From assembly GCF_015670745.1 (NCBI RefSeq), contig NZ_JADPCH010000013.1, forward strand, positions 1 to 64,000: a stretch of 64,000 bases of DNA, read 5' to 3'. The number at the start of each line of letters is the position of its first letter. Within the stretch, counting starts at the first letter, position 1. Origin of the DNA: Collinsella aerofaciens (GTDB lineage Bacteria; Actinomycetota; Coriobacteriia; Coriobacteriales; Coriobacteriaceae). Shown in pieces: positions 40,708 to 49,439 of the stretch. The notes under the pieces were generated by a model that was not told the origin of the DNA, searched no databases, and worked only from the letters and a program-made list of their open reading frames with translations. The translations under genes and the position numbers were made by a program.

Positions 40708-42237
40708 CTAATCCAGTTTGGTGCCTGGCACCTGCACGGCTTTTCCGAGCAACGCTTTGAGCTCGTTCAAAATGGAAACGGGCTGACGGTCGACGCCGTC
40801 CAGATGGAGCGTGGCCACGCGAATGGGTGGCTGATATTCAAATGGGCCAAAGAGCACGGGCGAACCCAGGAACCGCTCGATTTCCTCTGCAATCGCATCG
40901 GTTTCTTCGGGATCAAAGTCGTCGAAAAGAGCCACGAACATCGGCCCCGTCGAGCGGAACATACGACCCTTACCGCGCGAGCATTCCACCAGACAGGCGG
41001 CACATTCTGCCAAAACGCGGTCGCCCGCATCAAAGCCAAAGCGGGCATTGACCTGAGCGATATCGTCGATTTTGATGGCGATCAAACCAGTCTTGCGCGC
41101 CACGCGACGCATTTCACCAATGGCGTTGACCAGGGCGTGAATATCGCCCAGGCCGGTCACGGAATCAGTCGTATCTGCCAAGCTTCGGTTGATGATAATG
41201 CCCACATACATGCTGGGCTCGGTATCGGTGCCGTCCAAGCGGTAGCCTGTGCAGTCGCAAAGCGCGTACGCTCCGGTGGCATCCATTACACGATACTGCA
41301 TGTAGTGGAAGTGCCACGTGCCGTTTATCACCATGTCGAGCTCGGCGCGTACGTTGTCGCGGTCCTCGGGGTGTACGCGGGCAAGCCACATATCGACCGA
41401 GTTAAAAGGGTGCTGGGAGGGCAGGTCAAAATCGCGTACGGCGTTGACCGACCATTGCGATTCGCCCGTATCGAGATTGAGGATAAACGGATAGCACGTC
41501 TTGGAGCTCATAGAGATCGCTTGGAATACGCGGTCGTTGCACGGAAGCTGCTCGGCAATTGGGTGCTGCGGCGCGTCATTGTCTTTCGGCTGCTGCACGC
41601 GATGCATAAGCTTATAGCGATACATCTTGCGATCGGCATCCATCGTCATCTGGCGACGCGTGTCGCCGGCAAGTGGATTGACGCGCGAGCAGCCAAAGCT
41701 AAAGCTACCGATCATGGGCGCCTTGCCGCCCGAGCTCGCCTCGATTAGTCCGGTACGTACCTGCTCCAAGCGCTGCTCGAGTTCAGTCTCGTTTGCGGAG
41801 GGCGAGATAAACACAAACTCGTCTCCACCGATACGGAACAGCATCTCATCGTGCTCCATGGTTTCGGAGAGCGTGCGGCAGATGCTCAGAATATAGCGGT
41901 TGCCTTCGGCGTGGCCGAACCTATCATTGCAATGCTTGAGATGGTCGATGTCAATATAGGCGCAGGTAAAGGGTTCGCCTTTGCGCCAGAGTTGCTCGAC
42001 GTGACGGTCGAATCCGTTGCGGTTGCCCAAGTTGGTGAGCGGATCGATATAGGCGTTGCGCTCAAGCAGCTGGCGCTCTTGTTGCAGGATGGCATGCGTC
42101 TTTTGCAGTTGCTCGCCAACGGCGCGTAGCCCAGCAGGCAGCGCGGCAACATCGAGTTCGGCGGTCGAGACGCCGTTCGCAAGTCGCTGAAGATAGGCAA
42201 TAATCGATTGCTCGCCCAGGCGATACGACTCGTTCAT
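40708..42237 (-). CDS. GGDEF-PAS-GGDEF diguanylate cyclase
   Basis: A 509-residue cytoplasmic protein from ATG 42237 (AAGGAGG upstream). Domain order: N-terminal helical/coiled segment (1-70); active GGDEF (about 75-225) with RIGGDEFVFI and the expected NLGNRNGF start; a PAS fold (about 255-360); and a degenerate second GGDEF (FRSTGPMFVALF in place of GGDEF). The second copy may bind GTP or regulate the first. It would make cyclic di-GMP. No signal peptide or helix is seen. It lies next to a GGDEF/EAL gene with the same N-terminal architecture. Confidence 0.88.
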   Translation of the reverse strand: MNESYRLGEQSIIAYLQRLANGVSTAELDVAALPAGLRAVGEQLQKTHAILQQERQLLERNAYIDPLTNLGNRNGFDRHVEQLWRKGEPFTCAYIDIDHLKHCNDRFGHAEGNRYILSICRTLSETMEHDEMLFRIGGDEFVFISPSANETELEQRLEQVRTGLIEASSGGKAPMIGSFSFGCSRVNPLAGDTRRQMTMDADRKMYRYKLMHRVQQPKDNDAPQHPIAEQLPCNDRVFQAISMSSKTCYPFILNLDTGESQWSVNAVRDFDLPSQHPFNSVDMWLARVHPEDRDNVRAELDMVINGTWHFHYMQYRVMDATGAYALCDCTGYRLDGTDTEPSMYVGIIINRSLADTTDSVTGLGDIHALVNAIGEMRRVARKTGLIAIKIDDIAQVNARFGFDAGDRVLAECAACLVECSRGKGRMFRSTGPMFVALFDDFDPEETDAIAEEIERFLGSPVLFGPFEYQPPIRVATLHLDGVDRQPVSILNELKALLGKAVQVPGTKLD

Positions 42238-42275
42238 GATGGATAACCTCCTTGGGCGGAACAACGGTTTGTATC

Positions 42276-42306
42276 ATATCCCCAATTCGGTTTGAATTGG
42301 GGATAT
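42276..42306. promoter_or_regulatory. 13-bp palindrome in the cyclase leader
   Basis: Arms ATATCCCCAATTC and GAATTGGGGATAT with a five-base loop, between two c-di-GMP genes. There is no T run, so it is probably an operator or a translation-affecting hairpin. A half site ATATCCCC recurs at 42327. Confidence 0.6.
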
Positions 42307-42364
42307 AAGTTAGCTAATGGAGACAAATATCCCCTTCGACGGTGGCGTTTTGCGCGCGAGCGTA

Positions 42365-45082
42365 TCAGTTGTTATTGCCGCCATCGAGCAATGCCTCAAA
42401 ATCCTTCGCCTGCATGGGGCGGTAGTAGAGGAAGCCCTGAGCGTAGCGGGCGCCCATTTGTCGTAGCATGTTCGCCTGCTCATTTGTCTCGACGCCTTCG
42501 ACCACGACGGGCAGATGGAGCGACTGCGCCATTTCGAGCATCGATGAAATGATTTGCGTGCTGCGGCCTTGATCGCGGTCGGTGGGCACAAAGGTGCGGT
42601 CGAGCTTGATGACGTCGACGTTGACGTTCTTGAGCATCGCGAGCGTGGACTGGCCGGTGCCAAAATCGTCCATGTAGGTCGAGAAGCCACGGGTGTGCAG
42701 ATCCGCGGTCAGCTTATCCACGGCCTCGGACTCTCCGGTATAGGCGGTCTCGGTGATCTCGATGTGCATGAGTTCGGGCGGCAGGTTGTACTGGGCGGCG
42801 AGCGACCCCATATGCTCGGCGACATCGCAGGCAAGAATGTCTACGCGCGACACATTGAGGGAAATCGGAACCACGCGAAGTCCTCGATTGAGGCGCTCGC
42901 GGAGCCACATGGCGACGCCCTGCCAAACATATTTGTCGAGCGTCACTACAAAGCCGCTTTCCTCGAGTGCGGGGATAAACGTTGCGGGCGAAATGAGAGA
43001 GCCGTCCTTGTTAATCCAGCGGGTGAGTGCTTCGGCGCCAATAATCTCGCCGGTTTCCATATCGACCTGGGGCTGAAGATAGTACGTGATGCGACCATTT
43101 GACAGCGCGTACTGGAATTCGGTCAGCGTGCGGTTGAACACGATTTCGCGCTTGTACTCCTCGGGGCAAAAAATGGCAATGCGCTCCTTAAAGTCGTTTT
43201 TTGCGCGCCGATTGGTAAACATGGCCTTTGCCTGCGCATCGATGGTGATCTCCTCATTGGAATCGATGGGGTAAACGCCCATGGACGGCCAAAAACCTAC
43301 GCCGCCATCATACCTGGCTACTGCCTCGCGAACGCGGTTGTAGATTTGATGGACGGTGATGTGCTTAAAGGGGATGAGTACGCAAAAGTCATCTTGGCCC
43401 CAGTACCCTGCGACGCCCATGTCGGCATTCTCGATGTCCTTGAGGACCGTGCCCACATCGGCAAGCAGGCGGTCGCCTTCGGCCTGTCCATACCATTCGT
43501 TAAACAGGCGCATGTGGCCCATGTCGACCGTGGCGATGCACCAGGCGCCGTCGCGTCTTGCCTCGAGAAAATCGTTGGCGCGCCGCATAAACTCGCTGGG
43601 TCGATAGAGACCCGTGAGCGAGTCGATACGTTCGGCGATGGCGCTTTTGCGCTCAGCCTCGGGTATGGGGAGGCTGTCGTTGGGAACAAGCCCGCCGGCC
43701 GTGCGAAGGCGACGGTTGAGTTCGCCTAAAACGGCGGTCGCTTGATGGGTTAAGTGCTCGTAAAAGGCCGGGACGACAAGGCAGACGGGAGTAATGGTGT
43801 CGCCTGCGATTCGAACAGGAGCGAAAACGGCCTCTTTAAGGTGGCGGGTCAGTTGCTCGAATGCCTCGTGGTCTAGGTCGTTGCTGAGCACGACGAACTG
43901 AACGCTTCGTGAACGGTAGACCCGGCTCCTGCCGCGAGTGATCGACAGCATACGGCCTGCGTATTCGGCAAGCATGTTGTCGACGGCCTCGGCCCCGTAG
44001 AGCTCGTTGAGCTTTGTCGTGCCACGAACGCGCACCGCTATAAGCCCTGTCTCGCAACGATCGCGGCGGCAGGCGTCGATGGCGTTGGCCAGCATGCGCT
44101 GCGTTCCGAGGCCTGTGGCGGCGTCGACGGTTTCGGCAAGTGAGTGGTTGACGAGCTCGCCGACATAGAGCGAGGGGACATTTCCGTCGCCGTCGATACG
44201 AAACCCGCGAGCACGGCAAAGGACGTAGTCGCCGACGGCGTTGCGCACACGATACTGCATGACGCGACGGTGCTTGGTGCCGTTGTAGACTTGGTCGATG
44301 TCGTTGATGCAGGCCTCAAGGTCGTCGGGATGGACGCGCGTTTTCCAGTAATCGCGACAGTTGTCTATGTGCTCCGAGGGAAGGCCAAGATCGCGCAAGG
44401 CACCTTGTGACCAAAGGGTGCGATGTTTGTCCAAGTTCTCGATAAAGAAATATCGGCCCTCATTGAGCATCGAAAAGGCGTCAAAAATTCGATCGCTTAT
44501 TTCGAAGTCGTCGGCGTGAACTTGCGTGATATTGCGTCGATCGAGGTGCATGGCATGACGTAGCTTGTAGTCGTACATGCGATGGTCGGCATCGAGCGTC
44601 ATGCGATTGGAAGCTTCGCCCAGGGCGGGGTCGGCATGTGACACTCCGTAGCTAAACGAGTGGGGCATCTCGGAATCGTTGTTTTTGAGCAGAACCGTTC
44701 GGCAGTGTTTCAGACGTTCGGCGAGGTCGTCCTCGGTTGCAATCGTAGATAGGATGGCAAACTCGTCGCCGCCTATGCGAAACGCCGCTTCGCCCACCTT
44801 CATATACAGATTAAGATAGAGACTTACCTGCAAGATATAGCGGTTGCCCTCGTCATGTCCAAAGACGTCGTTGCAGTGCTTGAGATTGTCGATATCGATG
44901 AACGCCATGGTAACGGGGGCGTCCTGCTCCCAGAGCTCCTCGAGGGAACGGGCAAAGCCGCCACGGTTGCCAAGTCCGGTAAGCTGGTCGGTAAAGGCGG
45001 TCCTGATCAGATCCTCCTGCCGCTCGAGAAGGTCGCGGACGGTCTTTTCGAGCGTTTCGGTGTAATTGCTGACAGTTTCCAT
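42365..45082 (-). CDS. GGDEF-PAS-GGDEF-GGDEF-EAL cyclic-di-GMP enzyme
   Basis: A 905-residue cytoplasmic protein. First GGDEF (about 28-180) has RIGGDEFAIL and should be active. A PAS domain follows (about 205-315), then two degenerate GGDEF domains (YRSRSVQFVVL; YWGQDDFCVLI). The EAL domain (about 640-895) keeps GAEALTRW, NVSR, EITETAY, DDFGTGQS, KLDRTF, EGVET and AQGF, so phosphodiesterase activity is likely. The start overlaps no gene; METVSNYTETLEKTVRDLL at the N-terminus is helical. Being adjacent to 40708-42237 suggests duplication and paired control of cyclic di-GMP. Confidence 0.88.
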   Translation of the reverse strand: METVSNYTETLEKTVRDLLERQEDLIRTAFTDQLTGLGNRGGFARSLEELWEQDAPVTMAFIDIDNLKHCNDVFGHDEGNRYILQVSLYLNLYMKVGEAAFRIGGDEFAILSTIATEDDLAERLKHCRTVLLKNNDSEMPHSFSYGVSHADPALGEASNRMTLDADHRMYDYKLRHAMHLDRRNITQVHADDFEISDRIFDAFSMLNEGRYFFIENLDKHRTLWSQGALRDLGLPSEHIDNCRDYWKTRVHPDDLEACINDIDQVYNGTKHRRVMQYRVRNAVGDYVLCRARGFRIDGDGNVPSLYVGELVNHSLAETVDAATGLGTQRMLANAIDACRRDRCETGLIAVRVRGTTKLNELYGAEAVDNMLAEYAGRMLSITRGRSRVYRSRSVQFVVLSNDLDHEAFEQLTRHLKEAVFAPVRIAGDTITPVCLVVPAFYEHLTHQATAVLGELNRRLRTAGGLVPNDSLPIPEAERKSAIAERIDSLTGLYRPSEFMRRANDFLEARRDGAWCIATVDMGHMRLFNEWYGQAEGDRLLADVGTVLKDIENADMGVAGYWGQDDFCVLIPFKHITVHQIYNRVREAVARYDGGVGFWPSMGVYPIDSNEEITIDAQAKAMFTNRRAKNDFKERIAIFCPEEYKREIVFNRTLTEFQYALSNGRITYYLQPQVDMETGEIIGAEALTRWINKDGSLISPATFIPALEESGFVVTLDKYVWQGVAMWLRERLNRGLRVVPISLNVSRVDILACDVAEHMGSLAAQYNLPPELMHIEITETAYTGESEAVDKLTADLHTRGFSTYMDDFGTGQSTLAMLKNVNVDVIKLDRTFVPTDRDQGRSTQIISSMLEMAQSLHLPVVVEGVETNEQANMLRQMGARYAQGFLYYRPMQAKDFEALLDGGNNN

Positions 45083-45406
45083 GTTCTAAGTGGCTTTCTG
45101 AGGTCGGGGCGGATTGCGTCGGGCGAGCTCGTTGTGTACACGCGTCGTTGCTCAGCGCTTTGCATGTATCCAGGCCCCCGCCTTGCCGCGTTGTTGAGTT
45201 AATTTGCCGGCTAATGTTCGCTGTTGATAACAGCTGAGTAGTGTAAACAATAGTGCACAATTATATATGGGTGCACATGCTGTGGGCGGCTATTGTTCGA
45301 CAAGCGGTAGCGCGACGATGCGATGTTCGATAAAAATGCGACTGGGACGATATATGTTGACGGGTATACTTGTCCCGTTTGAATTTGTGGGGACGGAGAT
45401 GGTCGC
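45083..45406. other. Promoter-bearing gap upstream of EAL gene
   Basis: About 320 bases with no gene. On the minus strand a -10-like TATAAT at 45260-45265 is flanked by two GTGCAC boxes (45253-45258 and 45271-45276), as though an operator covers the promoter. Beyond that I see no repeat or hairpin of note. Confidence 0.45.
45253..45276 (-). promoter_or_regulatory. GTGCAC boxes flanking TATAAT
   Basis: Two GTGCAC palindromes 12 bases apart around a minus-strand TATAAT. The likely target is the EAL/GGDEF gene. No clear -35 was found. Confidence 0.4.
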
Positions 45407-46276
45407 ATGGCACAGTCAAATACGACGCGCACGGTGGGGCTGGCACTCGAGGGAGGCGGCTACCGCGGTATGTATACGGCGGGCGTGCTCGACGTTTGGA
45501 TGGAGCACGGCTTAACTTGCGACCATATGGTGGGTGTCTCGGCGGGCGCGGCGTTTGGCTACAACTTTAAATCGCGCCAGATCGGCCGCGCCATTCGCTA
45601 TAACAAGGCCTATTGTGCCGACAAGCGCTACGCAAGCGTGACCAGCTGGCTGCGGACCGGCGATATGTTCAATGCCGATTTTGCCTATCACGAGGTGCCC
45701 ATCGAGCGCGATCCCATCGATTTGGAGACATATCGCGCCTGCCCCATGCGGTTTACGTGCGTGTGTACCGATATCGAGACGGGCAAGGCCGTCTATCACG
45801 ATCTGCCGTATGGCGACGAGCGCGATATCGAGTGGATCCGGGCGTCGTCGGCAATTCCCGTGGCGACGCGTCCTGTCGCCATTGAGGGCCGCAAGTACCT
45901 GGATGGCGGCGTGGCTGATTCTATTCCCAGTGCATGGCTGTTTGCGCAGGGGTATGACCGCAATATCGTGGTGCTCACGCAGCCGGCGGGCTTTGTGAAG
46001 CAGCCCAACAGCGTGATGCCTATGCTGAGTCGCGTGTTCCGTCACTATCCGGAGTTTGTCGCAGCGCTTGAGCATCGGCATGAGGTCTACAATGCCACGC
46101 TCGATGATTTGGCACGTCGTGAGGCCGCCGGCGATATCTTTGTGGTGCGTCCGAGCGAATCGGTGAAAGTGCCGTCGCTGTGCCGCGAGCCCGATGAGCT
46201 CGAGCGCATCTATCAGATTGGTCGTCGCGATGCTGAGGCGACCTTGCCGGCACTGGAGACATATCTGGCAGGGTAG
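45407..46276 (+). CDS. Patatin-like phospholipase
   Basis: A 289-residue patatin-fold acyl hydrolase. The oxyanion motif is EGGGYRGMYTAG, the nucleophile elbow GVSAGAAFG (Ser near 44), and the catalytic Asp is in DGGVADS. It acts on phospholipids or other lipids in the cytoplasm, as no signal peptide is visible. The start follows GGGACGGAGATGGTCGC. A terminator hairpin follows at 46299. Confidence 0.92.
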   Translation: MAQSNTTRTVGLALEGGGYRGMYTAGVLDVWMEHGLTCDHMVGVSAGAAFGYNFKSRQIGRAIRYNKAYCADKRYASVTSWLRTGDMFNADFAYHEVPIERDPIDLETYRACPMRFTCVCTDIETGKAVYHDLPYGDERDIEWIRASSAIPVATRPVAIEGRKYLDGGVADSIPSAWLFAQGYDRNIVVLTQPAGFVKQPNSVMPMLSRVFRHYPEFVAALEHRHEVYNATLDDLARREAAGDIFVVRPSESVKVPSLCREPDELERIYQIGRRDAEATLPALETYLAG

Positions 46277-46298
46277 AGGCCGCTGCCGCCATCTCGGC

Positions 46299-46344
46299 GG
46301 AAAGCGCATCCCGGAATGGAGGTCCAAACTGGGATGCGCTTTCC
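46299..46344. terminator. Hairpin between convergent genes
   Basis: GGAAAGCGCATCCC / GGGATGCGCTTTCC arms (14 bp) with an 18-base loop, between the convergent patatin and thiE genes. The T run is short. Confidence 0.65.
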
Positions 46345-46388
46345 ATTGCTGAAGATGTGAGGCTGCGGATCAGCTGCTCGGCTTATGC

Positions 46389-47084
46389 CTATGCCTGCTG
46401 CCAAGTGTCGACGAGCTCCTTGGCCGCGGCGTAGGGGTCATCGGCGCTGCAGACGGCACTCACCACAAAGAAGCCGTCGACGCCGGTGGCCTTAAGCTGC
46501 GGCAGGTCGGCCGTCTTGACGCCGCCGCCCACCACGATGGGCACGGGGCTTGCTGCGTGGAGTGCGGCCAGGTCCTCAAAGCTCTTGGTGATGATAGAGC
46601 CGTCGGCCGCGCGTCCGCAGTCGCGCTTGGTCTCGGTCTCGTGGAGCGGGCCGATGCCCAGGTAGTCGACCAGGCTCATGTCGGCGGTCTTGACGTACTC
46701 GAGCATCTCCTCGCAACGGGCCGAAAGGCCCACAATGGCATCGGGGCCCAGCAGCTTGCGGCAGACCTCGACGGGAATGTCGCTCTGGCCTACGTGCACG
46801 CCGTCGACGGCAATGCCCTGCTCGCGCGCGGCGAGTACACAATCCAGACGGTCGTCGATTAACAGGGCGACCTGACCGGTCTTGCCAGCCTGTGCGATTG
46901 CCTGCGCGGCGTCGCCGGTCAGTGCAATGATCTCGCGGGCGCTTGCCACCTTGGAGCGCACCTGGATGCAGGTAAAGCCGGCGTCGAGCGCCTGGGCCAC
47001 CACATCGCCCACGGGACGCCCGAGCGTGTTTTCGGGGCCGAGTACCAGATAGGCCGAGATATCAAGGTTGTCGCGGATGCTCAT
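46389..47084 (-). CDS. thiE: Thiamine-phosphate synthase
   Basis: A 231-residue TIM-barrel enzyme that joins hydroxymethylpyrimidine diphosphate and thiazole phosphate. Motifs: FTCIQVRSKV, LLIDDRLDCVLA, DGVHVGQSDIPVE, VGLSARCEEM, LGIGPLHETETK and PIVVGGGVKTADL. The last gene of a riboswitch-controlled operon with thiM and a thiamine-binding protein; its ATG overlaps the preceding stop (ATGA). Together they salvage thiazole alcohol to thiamine phosphate; no de novo thiamine genes are present in this window. Confidence 0.95.
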   Translation of the reverse strand: MSIRDNLDISAYLVLGPENTLGRPVGDVVAQALDAGFTCIQVRSKVASAREIIALTGDAAQAIAQAGKTGQVALLIDDRLDCVLAAREQGIAVDGVHVGQSDIPVEVCRKLLGPDAIVGLSARCEEMLEYVKTADMSLVDYLGIGPLHETETKRDCGRAADGSIITKSFEDLAALHAASPVPIVVGGGVKTADLPQLKATGVDGFFVVSAVCSADDPYAAAKELVDTWQQA

Positions 47085-47422
47085 CGTGCTTCCTCCTGCT
47101 TTTTGATCTGCGCTTCCATGCGCTCGAGCTTGCCGGTCATGGTGTCGGTAAATCCGGGCCGAATATCGGCTTTGAGCACGACTTCGGTGCGGATGCCCTT
47201 GCTCGCCAACACAAAGGTTGCGTCGCGCACGACCTGCATGACCTCGTCCCAGTCGCCCTCGATCTCGGTGAACATCGAGGTGGTGCGGTTGGGAAGGCCG
47301 CTCTCGCGAATGACGCGCACGACCTCGGCGACCTCGGCGGACAGCTCATCGCCGGTGCCGCACGGGGCGATGGCCACAGCGATGAGCGTGTTCATGCCGG
47401 CATTGGTTGCGGGCTCGGACAT
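47081..47422 (-). CDS. Thiamine-binding protein (MTH1187/YkoF-like)
   Basis: A 113-residue member of the COG0011/PF01910 family, with NTLIAVAIAPCGTGDELS, the RVIRESGLPNRTTSMFTEIEGDWDEVM core and a Lys/Glu tail. These small ferredoxin-fold oligomers bind thiamine or its pyrimidine. Within the thiM-thiE operon it probably holds thiamine or HMP intermediates. The start follows GAGGAGGCATAGGCC near the thiM stop. Confidence 0.9.
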   Translation of the reverse strand: MSEPATNAGMNTLIAVAIAPCGTGDELSAEVAEVVRVIRESGLPNRTTSMFTEIEGDWDEVMQVVRDATFVLASKGIRTEVVLKADIRPGFTDTMTGKLERMEAQIKKQEEAR

Positions 47423-47425
47423 GGC

Positions 47426-48265
47426 CTATGCCTCCTCGAGGTCGAGCTGGTTGTTGGCGATGTCCTGGGCGGTTGCGCGGTAGAGCTCGTCGATAAAGGC
47501 GACCTTAAAGCTTGCCGGGGCGTCGGCGACAGCAGCGGCACGCGAGCCGGCAACGTTGTAGACGGCGGTGCCGCAGACGGCGGCCGTAAACGGGTCGGCA
47601 GCGCAGGCGTACACAGCCAGCACGCCGCCTTGCGAGCAGCCGCAACCGGTGATCTTGGACATGAGCGGGCTGCCGCCGTGGGACTTGGCCACGGTCGTGC
47701 CGTCGGTGATCAGGTCGACTTCGCCCGAGACCACAACGGCGCCGCCGGTGTAGCGGGCGAGCGCCACGGCGGCATCGCGGGCGGCGTCTACTGTGTCGGT
47801 GGTATCGACACCGCGCACGCGGCTCAGATCGGCCGCCTCGCCCTCAAGACCCCACAGGCCGGCGAGCGCGATAATCTCGGAGGCGTTGCCGCGCACGATG
47901 GCGGGCTTGTACTGCTTGAGCTCGTTTACCAGCTGGGTGCGCAGGCTGCCGATACCCAGGCCCACCGGATCGAGCACCCAGGGCTTGCCGGCGTCGTGTG
48001 CCGCCTTCGCCGCGCGGGGAATCGTCTGCTCGTAGATAGGGAAGAGCGTGCCCATGTTGAGATAGATGGCGCCGCCGCCGGCAACGAGCGCTTCGCCCTC
48101 GTCGGGCAGATAGACCATGGCGGCCGATCCGCCCACGGCGAGCTGCGCGTTGGCGACAAAGTCGATCGTCACCGTGTTGGTGATGGAGCCGGCCATCGGA
48201 TTGGTGGCGCGAATTTCCTCTACGGCCTTGACCATATGTTGCTTAAGCTGTTCCGAATCAATCAC
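47426..48265 (-). CDS. thiM: Hydroxyethylthiazole kinase
   Basis: A 279-residue ribokinase-fold kinase that phosphorylates hydroxyethylthiazole. GTG 48265 follows AAGGAGG by eight bases. Motifs: ATNPMAGSITNTVTIDFVAN (ATP/thiazole region), GGSAAM, VLDPVGLG, IVRGNASEI, and ITGCGCSQGG, the last being the conserved ATP-binding/catalytic loop of ThiM. The gene is preceded by a TPP riboswitch with a terminator, so it is repressed when thiamine pyrophosphate is high. Confidence 0.95.
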   Translation of the reverse strand: MIDSEQLKQHMVKAVEEIRATNPMAGSITNTVTIDFVANAQLAVGGSAAMVYLPDEGEALVAGGGAIYLNMGTLFPIYEQTIPRAAKAAHDAGKPWVLDPVGLGIGSLRTQLVNELKQYKPAIVRGNASEIIALAGLWGLEGEAADLSRVRGVDTTDTVDAARDAAVALARYTGGAVVVSGEVDLITDGTTVAKSHGGSPLMSKITGCGCSQGGVLAVYACAADPFTAAVCGTAVYNVAGSRAAAVADAPASFKVAFIDELYRATAQDIANNQLDLEEA

Positions 48266-48291
48266 TGCACATGCCTCCTTGGCATAGAAAA

Positions 48292-48317
48292 GGGGCGCTG
48301 TGCATAGACAGCGCCCC
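48292..48317 (-). terminator. Riboswitch terminator
   Basis: GGGGCGCTGT and ACAGCGCCCC stem on the minus strand with a six-base loop, followed by TTTT. It lies between the TPP aptamer and thiM and is presumably formed when TPP is bound. Confidence 0.85.
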
Positions 48318-48333
48318 TGTAAAGGCGGCATGC

Positions 48334-48420
48334 TCCCTACGCCAGCATTAACTGACAGGTTCAAAGGATTGGGCCCCATGCCCTCTCAGCCTTGTGGTTT
48401 GCACCGCCGGCACTCCCGCA
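48334..48420 (-). promoter_or_regulatory. TPP riboswitch aptamer
   Basis: On the minus strand the Thi-box pieces appear in order: GGGAGTGC, then GGCTGAGAG, then CCTTTGAACCTG, then GCTGGCGTAGGGA. The order matches the TPP aptamer (P1, P2/P3, pyrimidine-binding GCUGAGA, P4/P5). It precedes the terminator at 48292 and the thiM-thiE operon. Confidence 0.93.
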
Positions 48421-48448
48421 TCGAATCTGTTGTTCCCTATACTAGCGC

Positions 48449-48483
48449 ACCTGCCAAAAAGGGACAGGTTTATTTTGGCAGGT
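48449..48483. repeat. P3 hairpin repeat, copy 2
   Basis: ACCTGCCAAAA and TTTTGGCAGGT arms, with AGGGACAGGTTTA between. It lies just upstream of the TPP-riboswitch transcript and of the HAD gene, unlike copy 1 at a gene end. Confidence 0.85.
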
Positions 48484-48520
48484 CGTTACAATAGGTAGGA
48501 CCGATACGAATGGGGGCCTT

Positions 48521-49429
48521 ATGATTAAACTTGTGCTGACCGATATGGACGATACGCTGATTCCAGCCGGGCATGACGGCGCCAGCGACTACGCCATTGA
48601 GGGTATTCATGCCATGCAGGCGGCGGGTCTGCACTTTGGGCCGGTTTCGGGTCGTCAGCCGTCCGCGATGGGCTGGATGTTCAAAAACCGTTCCGAGTGT
48701 TTTTCGACCGGTGCGTTCTGTAACGGCCAGGTGATGTTTGTCGACGGCGAAGTAGTCGCTTCGCGCGCAATCGACAACGATGCTCTGATACGTTTGGCTG
48801 ACTATCTGGAGCAAGAAACCGACGATACATTTCTAAAAGTCTACAGCCTGGGCGATGACTTTTGGGGTAACGATGCCTATTGCGTGACGAGCAATCCCGA
48901 GCGTGTACGTCGCGCTATGGAGTCGGGCGGCAATGCGTGGCTCAAAGGCGAAGAGGCCCCGTGCCGTCCCGTCGTCGATGACGCGCCGGTGTTTAAGGCG
49001 AATATCTGGAGTGCCCGTTCGCGTGAGGAGCTCGCGGAGCTACGCGAGCGCGTTGCCGTTGAGATGCCGGAACTCTCGCTTGTGTTTCCCAACAACCGAG
49101 TGCGCCTGTTCGACATCCTTCCGGATGGTTGGGACAAGGGCTGCGCTGCGCTGGAGCTGGCGCGCGCCTTGGGCCTGACGCCCGACGAGGTGGCCGTATT
49201 TGGCGATTCCGATAACGATCTGCCCATGATCGATGCCGTTCCCAACTCCGTTGCAGTCGCCAATGCCAACGAGGCCGTCACGGCTGCCGCGCGCTGGCAT
49301 ATCGGCGCCGCGGCAGATGATGCGGTCGCCGGGGCTCTGCATCAGATTGCCGCCTGCGCCGCGACGGGGGAGATGCCGCCGTTTATGCGTCAGGAGGGTG
49401 CAGCCGACGCGAATCTCGCGAACAGCTAA
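48521..49429 (+). CDS. Cof-type HAD-family phosphatase
   Basis: A 302-residue class IIB HAD hydrolase. Motif I is LTDMDDTLIP (nucleophile Asp), motif II in SGRQ, motif III a Lys in DKGCAALELA, and motif IV GDSDNDLPMIDAV. Such enzymes dephosphorylate sugar phosphates or vitamin intermediates, and those of the Cof group also act on HMP-PP in thiamine synthesis. Neighbourhood with the thiamine operon is only suggestive, since the gene is on the other strand. A LysR gene follows ten bases later, so the two are likely co-transcribed. Confidence 0.9.
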   Translation: MIKLVLTDMDDTLIPAGHDGASDYAIEGIHAMQAAGLHFGPVSGRQPSAMGWMFKNRSECFSTGAFCNGQVMFVDGEVVASRAIDNDALIRLADYLEQETDDTFLKVYSLGDDFWGNDAYCVTSNPERVRRAMESGGNAWLKGEEAPCRPVVDDAPVFKANIWSARSREELAELRERVAVEMPELSLVFPNNRVRLFDILPDGWDKGCAALELARALGLTPDEVAVFGDSDNDLPMIDAVPNSVAVANANEAVTAAARWHIGAAADDAVAGALHQIAACAATGEMPPFMRQEGAADANLANS

Positions 49430-49439
49430 GGAGACAGCC

